Assembly: GCA_002437815.1 (NCBI GenBank)
Contig: DJRP01000018.1
Coordinates: forward strand, 1 to 35,624
Source of the DNA: Collinsella sp. UBA6357
Lineage (GTDB): Bacteria > Actinomycetota > Coriobacteriia > Coriobacteriales > Coriobacteriaceae
Length of the DNA: 35,624 nt
Direction: 5' to 3'
In this document: piece after piece, positions 8,101-14,151 of the stretch
Layout of the letters: every line of letters begins with the position of its first letter
Position numbering within the stretch: the stretch's first letter is position 1
Translations under genes and position numbers: made by a program
Notes under the pieces: generated by a model
Database searches by the model: none
What the model was told of the DNA's origin: nothing
What the model saw: the letters and a program-made list of their open reading frames with translations, nothing else

Positions 8101-8579
8101 GCCTGTGGAAACGAGATATAAGCGCCACCGAGGCGAGCGAACTCGAGGTATCTGAACTCAATCTGCGCGATGGAGAGCATGTTGTGGGAATTCGATTTGA
8201 GTACGGTTGCGTGAGCGAGGCTTTTACCACGCGCGATGACGGCTCGCTTTGGACGCGAGAAAACCTCAAAGACGACCACGACGATATCGAAAGCGCCGAT
8301 ATCGACGACAGAAACACCCTGCAAGGTGCCGTCATACAGATGCGCGCTACCTCGGGCTACACACCGCAGAAGCCGCTCGAGAATAAAGCCGAGATAGCCC
8401 TGTACCGCAACGGAGGCGGTGAGAAACTCGAAGCCCACGACAGCGATCAGGTGGTTCAGCGCTGCAAGACAACGGGCGACCTGCCGCTCACGGGCTCTGC
8501 CCCCGTTGCCGCCGTGGTAACCGCGTTGCTCACCACGGGCAGTGCCGCAGTCTATATGACTCGGACACGACGCCACTAA
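5103..8579 (+). CDS. LPXTG-anchored adhesin with thioester domain and Cna-B/SpaA-like repeats
   Basis: This 1158-residue secreted surface protein begins with a signal peptide (about 1-36, ending ALPAAARA). A thioester domain follows: Cys70 in VSYC and Gln128 in TQLAVW match the Cys-Gln pair that forms an internal thioester in Gram-positive adhesins. Six Cna-B/SpaA-like repeats lie at roughly 210-300, 306-410, 411-530, 533-636, 640-750 and 752-838, several ending in ETxAPxGYL-type strands typical of isopeptide-forming domains. A stalk domain (about 840-1120) contains an Asp/Glu-rich insert near 937-965. The end is LPLTG at 1127-1131, a hydrophobic segment and an Arg-rich tail, the sortase sorting signal. 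AAGGAG precedes the ATG. No sortase or pilin gene is adjacent, so anchoring should use a housekeeping sortase. The likely role is covalent attachment to host or mucus components; the ligand is unknown. Confidence 0.93.
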   Translation: MFNVKHHPAQTLFARFVLLLFLGTLALCALPAAARAQDGWDALNFRTISDDCGPFLIGRYEAQDSSVSYCMNQDRFGPTVPGGPWLTYDQGWTWLDDAFGAVICHGYPTQTSFGGHNLSADHARAATQLAVWMITGTTKPDGSFAYTSGTTHKSGSFNTSAGTEIVQAARWLYENAVSGNIKAGKHRARRYTGPISGSQRQDMLYVMPTVQATFEKRSADTTITTSNGTYKLEGATFDIYESQNETLVGTITFDEAGRARATLLPRTSYYLVETSAPTGYLPRQDRIAFTTSDNGGGTTIDEHPGRVRVRIVKLDAATGGPAQPGASLEGAEFTCVSDSTPGWTRTCVTDAQGTATLDDVPLGSFTLFESRAPEGYLPGSETWSYTVGAEQMGESGVVELECRVSDTPISCDLEISKFKDHGDSEESGIEQPAGGVTFEVVSNSTGKTVGTLTTNVYGYASTADSAGAWLGAGERPAGAHGAIPYDRAGYTVHEVESTVPEGFRHVGDWTISAEQLIDGTKLQYIVDNHAILTHLQIVKRDAASDATVPLAGFSFQVLDCNRNPLSQTVWHPNHHVTDTFTTDATGSVTLPQSLKPGEYYLRESAAAAPYLLAEDLPFTIPSDEALAPVVIASFRDRRATGRLSIHKSDANNDTDLAGATFDVRAVDDIVEPDGTIFALAGQTVATATTKEDGTATAGQLSLGAGEATYEVIETQAPDGYLVDSTPQKVTLTYQDSATPVVEQRINMTNDYTKVDISKVDATGGGEIPGAKLTLVDATGEIVESWTSTETPHRIEHLSPGTYTLREEITPRTYDMAEEITFKLEATGEIQTVTMQDKPLHINGSIDKRQEIARPLDSVLQANGDGKNQAEAQPYEDGSYRYTIDARNDSGTWVDECTVTDELQAVIDGAAELISVQTPVATGDYDGKLNVWYRTDRKYHDQTAGSDNDDSKDADGEELDGSAEEANATLDDGHDNPWLSPGEVKELLGDDKRGVDYSEWRLWKRDISATEASELEVSELNLRDGEHVVGIRFEYGCVSEAFTTRDDGSLWTRENLKDDHDDIESADIDDRNTLQGAVIQMRATSGYTPQKPLENKAEIALYRNGGGEKLEAHDSDQVVQRCKTTGDLPLTGSAPVAAVVTALLTTGSAAVYMTRTRRH
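5104..5119. other. Degenerate parS-like sequence across the adhesin start codon
   Basis: TGTTCAACGTGAAACA matches the ParB site TGTTTCACGTGAAACA at 14 of 16 positions. It overlaps the first codons of the adhesin. The two mismatches break the left half-site, so binding may be weak or absent. Confidence 0.3.
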
Positions 8580-8613
8580 AAAGGCGAGGGGCCTTTTGAG
8601 CCCCTCGCCTTAT
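8578..8613. terminator. Bidirectional rho-independent terminator
   Basis: A perfect 12-base-pair stem (AAGGCGAGGGGC with its complement) directly follows the adhesin stop. On the minus strand it is followed by five T, so it also ends the convergent unit of the small membrane protein and M28-like gene. Confidence 0.88.
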
Positions 8614-8631
8614 CCTATGGCCTTGCTCTCA

Positions 8632-8865
8632 CTACTGAGCCGTATCCGATTCGGCCGTCGAGTCCGTCGCGGCAGCACCGCCGTCAGAAGATGCGCTCAC
8701 GTCGTCGGTACCATCCGACTGCTCGCTTTGCACCTCTTCGGCCAAAGTCGACGCAGGCGTCGATCCCTTGACCCCCACGACATAGGCGGCACCCAACCCC
8801 ACAGCGATGGCGGTTAAAAACAGGATCAGATATACAACCCAATGGCGCCTGATATACGAAAACAC
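8632..8865 (-). CDS. Small single-pass membrane protein with acidic Ser/Thr/Asp-rich tail
   Basis: This 77-residue protein was not recognised. Residues 1-9 include basic residues (YIRRH), and a hydrophobic segment of about 20 residues (WVVYLILFLTAIAVGLGAAY) gives one membrane helix. Residues 35-77 are a low-complexity tail rich in Ser, Asp, Glu, Thr and Ala. The start is a GTG (8865-8863) with GAGGGGG eight bases upstream. The ribosome site lies at the stop of the preceding M28-like gene, only 15 bases away, so the two genes are almost certainly co-transcribed. The layout suggests a short membrane anchor with a disordered tail. An accessory role for the large membrane protein upstream is a guess from position only. 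Confidence 0.7.
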   Translation of the reverse strand: MFSYIRRHWVVYLILFLTAIAVGLGAAYVVGVKGSTPASTLAEEVQSEQSDGTDDVSASSDGGAAATDSTAESDTAQ

Positions 8866-8880
8866 CTTTAACCCCCTCGC

Positions 8881-11800
8881 CTACGAACGGCGGATGACCT
8901 CGGTCACGATCTCGGACGCCGCGTCGATGTTGGACGGCTCAATGTTGTACGGAAGGTCATCCTCGGTTCGCGCATACGCCAGTCGGGGACCGTCAACACC
9001 GGCAATCGTCAGTGCGCGACGACTCGACTCGAGGGCCGCATAGGCATCCGTGCGTGCATAGGGCATCTCGAAGGCGCCACAATCGATGTGGAAGGCATTG
9101 CTCACCTTGTTGACCAAGTTGGCGATACGGCGGTCGCCCTTGAGGATGCGCTGTTCGCCCTCGGCGGTCACGACGGAAAGGCGACCGGCTCCCACCGACT
9201 CAAGGTTGATGAAGAACACGCCGCGCAGCTTATCCCGATGCGACGACAAGAAGGCCTTCATGCCTGCGCCGTCGCGATCGGAAGCACCCGTCGCAACAAA
9301 CCAGATGTCATGACCAAGCAGCTCATCATCGCCCATCGACGCAACGGCGTTGAGCATCTCCTCAGAGCTGGCGCCATCGCTTGAGGTGGCACCACCCTTC
9401 CAGCCGTCGTCATCGTCCTCGAAGTTATCCCACGAACCGATGCCGCGACCCGAGCTCTTGGCATCGTAATCGTCATCGACGCCGAGCCAATCGCTCATGC
9501 TCTGCTCTCCGCGCTTTTTGCGACCGAATAGACCGCCCAAGCCGCGCTTCTTGGGTTTAGGCGCAGGTGCGGGGGCTTCATCGTCAGCAGAAATCGTCTC
9601 GATGCGCTCGGACATCACCGAAGACGGCGCCGGCGCCTGCTTGGGCTCGGTGCCTTGCGTCACAAAGGGATCCTTTTCCTGTGCCGCAGGATCGGGCAGA
9701 TCAAACAAGGACGAACGAGATGACGTGCGCGCCTGGTTCATCGAGGGCGCAGATGGATCGGGCACGGATCGCAAGCTCGGCTTGGCCTGCGTAACAGACG
9801 TCGAAGCGGGATCGGGAACGTTGATATCCGTGCGGGGGCGCGGGGCCACGCGCGAGGAGATCTGGGCCATGAGGCTGTCGACCGTATCGGGCTGAGGTGT
9901 GGGGGCAGCCGGCTGCGAAACCGTCGCATCGGTGTCCGCGGCGGCCGGCATGGTAAAGATCTGTGTAGAGTACGGTTTCTGCTCGGACGGGGCAACGTCT
10001 GCCGCAGGCATGGTAACCGTGGCGGAAGGGGCTTCCACGGAATCCGTTGCAACCACCTCGGGCACCGAAACGGGAGCGGAAATCGGCTCCTCTTGTACGG
10101 GATCGGAGACAGACTCTGAATCGGCCGCCTCATCTTCGGCCGCCGTGGGCTCCACAGGATCGGCAGCATCCACATCGTCGCTAGCCGGAACCTCATCGTC
10201 AGCCGCAACGGGCTGAGCCTCAAACGTCGTGGTCGCATCGGCCTGCTGCGCTTCGTCGCTGGTATCAGACGCATCCTCGACCGGCTGGTCTGCGGCAGCT
10301 GCCTCGGCAGCCTGCTGCTCCTCAAAGGCGCGGGCGGCTTCTTCACGCTCGCGCTCGGCGCGTTCCTGCTCCGCTATCGCCTCCGCCTCAGCAGCGGCGC
10401 GGGCAGCGACGCGCTTTTCCTCAAATTCATCGACGAACTTCTTCCCTTTTTTAAACGCTCCCTTGAAGAACTTGGACGCGCTATCGCCCAAAGCCGAGAA
10501 AGTGGACGCGATGTCGGCGTGGGGAGAATCGGCGACCGGCTGTGCCGAAAAATCGGTATCGCTCTCATAGGAGATGCGCTGCGGGAACTCATCGGCATAG
10601 CTCTCGTCGACCGGAGTCACCGACGGAGCGGTTGCGCGATCGTCGGACGGCACGGGGGCAGTTTGGTAGGCAAAGGGATCGGATGCGGAAGCCGCGTCCT
10701 GCTCGGTTTGCGGAGCGGGTGCGGGAGCGGCCTGCTCAACCGCGGCCGGAGCAGAAGCGGCAACGGTTTGCGGAGCGGGCTCGGGCTCGATCGTCGCAGG
10801 ATCCTCACCCTCGTCGTACTCGATGGCGCACGACTCGGGGAGCATACCCAAGGCGCGAACGGTATCGGCGCCAAAGCGCACGTTGCCGGCGGCGTTGCGA
10901 TACAGCTTGGGCTCAGGCTCGGCGGGGGCGACAGGGGCCTCTTCGGCAGGCTGGGCAGCTTCCTCGGCGGCGACCGTGGGCAGCGGCATCTCGGCGGTCT
11001 CATCGGAGACCGGCGCATAGGTGCTCCCGGATGCGGCAGAGTCCTCGGTACCCGAAGCAACAGGCTGCTCATTCTGGGCAAACGGATCTATCTGAGAAGC
11101 CTCATCCTCGGGCACCGTCTTGCCGAAGGCGTCATCCGAATAGCTGGGCTCCTCATATTCGATCGTGTTGCCGTAATCGTTGGTTTCCTGTGCGGCTGCA
11201 TAAGCTGCCGCGGCGCGGGCAACCTCCGCGGCTCGGCGCTTCTGCTCGCCGAAATACTCGTCAAAGGGGACATCCTGGGGAAACTCGTTTTCGCCCTTGT
11301 AGGGAGCAACAGCATCCATCACGCCGAGCATAGCGGCGACGGAAGACTTGTTGCACACAGATCCCGAGGTGTAGGGCATGAAGAACCGGTTGGCGATGAT
11401 GTTGACGGCGTTGACCAACGGCACCAGGGCCAGTACGATCGCAGCGATCCACAGCAGCACTTTGAGAAAACCGGGAAGGGGCAAGATCCGCACGATGGCG
11501 ATTGCGGCGGGAGCGACCATGGCGATGGGTAGCAGCTTGGCGATCAGCGCGCGGTAGGGAGCATACTGCTCACGAGCGAGCAACTCGGCACGGGGCGAAT
11601 CGTAATGGGCCACCACGACGACCGGACGGTTGCGCGGAGAGGCAAGCGGACCAGATGCCGGGTGATAGGCGATGACGTTTTGGCTCACGCCGGACTGCCC
11701 AAGATGCGCGAGCACGGGACGGCCAGAGCGGTCGAGCCCAAACAGCACGGCGGCCACCACGGCGAGCAGCATACCGATCAACCCGATCGCGCCGCCGATT

Positions 11801-12018
11801 CCCATGAGCAAGGCGCCAACAAAGGCGAGAACGCCCATGACGGCTATGCCCATGCGCGCCGGCGCGGGGGCGTTGAACTCCTGGACCTCGGGATCGAACC
11901 CGTGGTCACTGAAGATTCTCGCGATATCCTCGGCCGCCAAGCGCTCTTCTTCGCTGCAGGCGGGCGTGATGCCCGTGTTCTGCAGCAGGTGGTTGATATA
12001 TTTCTGGGTGTTCGCCAT
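8881..12018 (-). CDS. M28 peptidase-like membrane protein with degenerate active site and very long low-complexity insert
   Basis: The protein has 1045 residues. The N-terminal part (1-235) resembles an M28 aminopeptidase start: an N-terminal helical region, VVVVAHYDSPR with His138 and Asp140, and four hydrophobic segments (about 57-77, 78-94, 162-179, 184-205). Residues about 250-890 are low-complexity, rich in Ala, Glu, Pro and Asp, with a basic/coiled-coil patch (KFFKGAFKKGKKFVDEF onward). The C-terminal part (904-1045) resumes the M28-like fold (DIWFVATGA, GVFFINLESVG). Expected ligands are altered: the GAxDNxSG motif reads GSVCNKSS, the Glu-Glu pair is Ser-Asp, and the INxD Asp is Glu. 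Peptidase activity is therefore doubtful. I chose the ATG at 12018, preceded by GTGGAG, rather than a TTG nine codons upstream. It could be a membrane scaffold or a divergent enzyme. Confidence 0.75.
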   Translation of the reverse strand: MANTQKYINHLLQNTGITPACSEEERLAAEDIARIFSDHGFDPEVQEFNAPAPARMGIAVMGVLAFVGALLMGIGGAIGLIGMLLAVVAAVLFGLDRSGRPVLAHLGQSGVSQNVIAYHPASGPLASPRNRPVVVVAHYDSPRAELLAREQYAPYRALIAKLLPIAMVAPAAIAIVRILPLPGFLKVLLWIAAIVLALVPLVNAVNIIANRFFMPYTSGSVCNKSSVAAMLGVMDAVAPYKGENEFPQDVPFDEYFGEQKRRAAEVARAAAAYAAAQETNDYGNTIEYEEPSYSDDAFGKTVPEDEASQIDPFAQNEQPVASGTEDSAASGSTYAPVSDETAEMPLPTVAAEEAAQPAEEAPVAPAEPEPKLYRNAAGNVRFGADTVRALGMLPESCAIEYDEGEDPATIEPEPAPQTVAASAPAAVEQAAPAPAPQTEQDAASASDPFAYQTAPVPSDDRATAPSVTPVDESYADEFPQRISYESDTDFSAQPVADSPHADIASTFSALGDSASKFFKGAFKKGKKFVDEFEEKRVAARAAAEAEAIAEQERAEREREEAARAFEEQQAAEAAAADQPVEDASDTSDEAQQADATTTFEAQPVAADDEVPASDDVDAADPVEPTAAEDEAADSESVSDPVQEEPISAPVSVPEVVATDSVEAPSATVTMPAADVAPSEQKPYSTQIFTMPAAADTDATVSQPAAPTPQPDTVDSLMAQISSRVAPRPRTDINVPDPASTSVTQAKPSLRSVPDPSAPSMNQARTSSRSSLFDLPDPAAQEKDPFVTQGTEPKQAPAPSSVMSERIETISADDEAPAPAPKPKKRGLGGLFGRKKRGEQSMSDWLGVDDDYDAKSSGRGIGSWDNFEDDDDGWKGGATSSDGASSEEMLNAVASMGDDELLGHDIWFVATGASDRDGAGMKAFLSSHRDKLRGVFFINLESVGAGRLSVVTAEGEQRILKGDRRIANLVNKVSNAFHIDCGAFEMPYARTDAYAALESSRRALTIAGVDGPRLAYARTEDDLPYNIEPSNIDAASEIVTEVIRRS

Positions 12019-12215
12019 ATGCGCTCCACATCCAACTTTCGACAAATAGAGCTACTGCTCGCACAGTAGAACCGTATATAGTCGAAAGTATACCCCGTGC
12101 CGCGCGATTCGGCTTTAATTGCCCCCTTAGCACACCATGGGGACATCGATACCCCCGCTATCTCCATATCGGTCTAAAATCATTGCAACATATGTTCCAT
12201 CCGTATAGGGGATTC

Positions 12216-13235
12216 ATGACCACACGCAACAAACGCATCGACAACAAGGCAGAGGATCCACTGCCCGCCATCGACCCGACGGCACAGCGCATCCTCAACC
12301 TGTTCTTTGTGCTCGACAATTCTGCCGAACCGCTCACGACGGAGCAGATCGTCTCGGATTCCGATCTAGGTTATGGATCGGGAAACGCCGACTCGGACAA
12401 GCGCAAGTTTCGTCGCGACCGCGAGAAGCTCGCCTCCCATGGCGTTGTCGTCAAAGAGGTCCGTATAGCCGGTGCGGCCGAAAACGAGGAAAGCGCTTGG
12501 TCCCTTGACCGCGAGCGCACCTTTGCCGCCGGAGGCATTATCGACGTTCAGGATGCCGAGCTTTTGCGCGCCGCGATCGATCAGACGCTGCAGGAGGGCA
12601 CCTCGCCCTTTGCCGATCCCCTGGAGCAGATACGCTCCAAAATCGACGCTCTCGCGGGTGGGCAACAACCTTCGTCTGCACCTGCCGCGCGCCATGCGCC
12701 TATGGCAGACGCCGTTTGGAGTGCTTTTGCCGAGCAGCGCTCCCTTCGCTTTGTCTATTGCAACGGTCGTGGTGAGCAAAGCGAGCGCACCGTATGCATC
12801 TACGGCATCTTCGAACGTGATGGTCGAGGCTATTTCTGCGGCTTGGATGACGCCACGGGCAGCGTGCGAACGTTTCGCAGCGGTCGCATCGTCAAAGCAT
12901 GGAAACCGACGAAGACATATCGCATCCCTGCTGATTTCAACTTAAACGACCACATCTTTTTCGAGTTTGATTTTTCGGAAAACGAACCGGTCGCCGCCAC
13001 GTTCGCGTTTTCCCCAGACTCCCCCGAAAACATGGTTCGCGCCATAAGCGCAGGTCGCGGACATCTTGCATTTGTCGACTCGCATTGGCAGTGGACCGTC
13101 GACGTGCGCAGCATCAAGGGCGCCGCCGCGTTTTGCATGCGCCACGCCCTCGACGGCATGCGCCCCCAAGCACCCCAGGCCCTCTTAGACGCTTGGAACC
13201 ATTTGATCGAAGGGACGGTCGCCGCCCATGCCTAA
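12216..13235 (+). CDS. WYL-domain transcriptional regulator, PafB-like (first of pair)
   Basis: This 339-residue protein has an N-terminal winged helix (about 15-75, RILNLFFVLDNSAEPLTTEQ) followed by a middle region and a WYL-type domain (about 170-240) with RFVYCNGRGEQSERTV and FRSGRIVKAW. A C-terminal WCX-like extension completes it. WYL proteins sense nucleic acid or other ligands and regulate transcription. In actinobacteria a PafB/PafC pair activates the SOS-independent DNA-damage response. The start is the ATG at 12216 with AGGGGA just upstream; an ATG at 12192 and a TTG at 12183 are less well placed. It overlaps the second WYL gene by eight bases, so the two are translationally coupled and probably form a heteromer. 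No proteasome-linked pup or paf genes are next to it. Confidence 0.8.
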   Translation: MTTRNKRIDNKAEDPLPAIDPTAQRILNLFFVLDNSAEPLTTEQIVSDSDLGYGSGNADSDKRKFRRDREKLASHGVVVKEVRIAGAAENEESAWSLDRERTFAAGGIIDVQDAELLRAAIDQTLQEGTSPFADPLEQIRSKIDALAGGQQPSSAPAARHAPMADAVWSAFAEQRSLRFVYCNGRGEQSERTVCIYGIFERDGRGYFCGLDDATGSVRTFRSGRIVKAWKPTKTYRIPADFNLNDHIFFEFDFSENEPVAATFAFSPDSPENMVRAISAGRGHLAFVDSHWQWTVDVRSIKGAAAFCMRHALDGMRPQAPQALLDAWNHLIEGTVAAHA

Positions 13236-14136
13236 GCGCAAACTTACCAGCGAAGACAAAATCACCTGTGCCATCGACGTCATGGAGACGCTCGCGCCTG
13301 CCGCCGACAACGGCATGGACGTCGATGATCTTTGCCATCGCTTCGATATCGATAGCGTCGCGCTTGACGAGATGATCGAGACTATCTCGTCGCTCGCCGA
13401 CCGCGAATCGGGCGCACGCCCCATCTGCTATCGAAAAGACGGGCGCGTCTACCTCATGGGAGATGCGGGACGCATGCTTCCGCTGCGCCTGACGGCCGCC
13501 GAGGGCGCCGTGCTCAACCACGAGCTCGAAATGCTCGATATGGACCACGAGGCAGCCGTGCGTATCAGGCGCGCTCTGCTGCCCGCAGAGCTCGGCTACA
13601 CTCCGCGCGTCTCGGGCGGAGCTGAGCATGGCCCCTTTTGGCAGACACTTGCCTGCGCGATCGAGGACGGGGTCCGTTGCCGCATTCGCTATCGCTCGCT
13701 CACCGACGACGCGGCCACCGTCCGCACGATCGATCCGTTGCACATGACGACACGCGGAGGCTGCGCCTACGTGATCGCCTGGGATATCGACCGGGACGGA
13801 GCACGCAGCTATCGTCTAGACAAAATCGAGGATGTTGAGCTGACGGATGATTCCGTGGTCACGCACGCCCAGGCACCGCGAACGATCGACGAAGCGCTTG
13901 CTAATATCTCCCGCGTCGCAAGACTCCGCATGCCCGCCGCGCGCGCCGAGCAGCTGAGCTGGGCCGGTATCGAGCACATCGAGCACAAGGCAGACGAGGC
14001 CATCGTCACGGTTCGCTACGGCTCCGAGCAGTGGCTCTTTTGCCAGGTTTTGGCCGAGGGCGGGACCACGACCATCGTCGATGACCCCGCCCTCTCAAAA
14101 CGACTCGAAGCCTTTGCCTCTACGCTTGTCCTGTAA
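13228..14136 (+). CDS. WYL-domain transcriptional regulator, PafC-like (second of pair)
   Basis: This 302-residue protein has an N-terminal helical DNA-binding-like region (about 8-60), a linker and a WYL domain around residues 140-205 (CRIRYRSLTDDAATVRTIDPLHM, SYRLDKIEDVEL). A C-terminal WCX-like part (VTVRYGSEQWLFCQVLAEGG) follows. Its ATG lies inside the end of the preceding WYL gene. There is no independent strong ribosome site, which supports coupled translation. The pair is arranged like pafB-pafC of actinobacteria, whose products act together on DNA-damage genes. Direct function here is inferred. Its 3' end is only 15 bases from the convergent 3' end of dinG, with no clear terminator between them, so transcripts may overlap. 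Confidence 0.8.
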   Translation: MPKRKLTSEDKITCAIDVMETLAPAADNGMDVDDLCHRFDIDSVALDEMIETISSLADRESGARPICYRKDGRVYLMGDAGRMLPLRLTAAEGAVLNHELEMLDMDHEAAVRIRRALLPAELGYTPRVSGGAEHGPFWQTLACAIEDGVRCRIRYRSLTDDAATVRTIDPLHMTTRGGCAYVIAWDIDRDGARSYRLDKIEDVELTDDSVVTHAQAPRTIDEALANISRVARLRMPAARAEQLSWAGIEHIEHKADEAIVTVRYGSEQWLFCQVLAEGGTTTIVDDPALSKRLEAFASTLVL

Positions 14137-14151
14137 ATCGCATGCGTCGGC

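Noticed and set aside
10519..11532. Overlapping plus-strand frames opposite the low-complexity region of the M28-like gene
   Set aside because: Arg/Gly-rich translations are the expected complement of Ala/Glu/Pro codons; no start signals.
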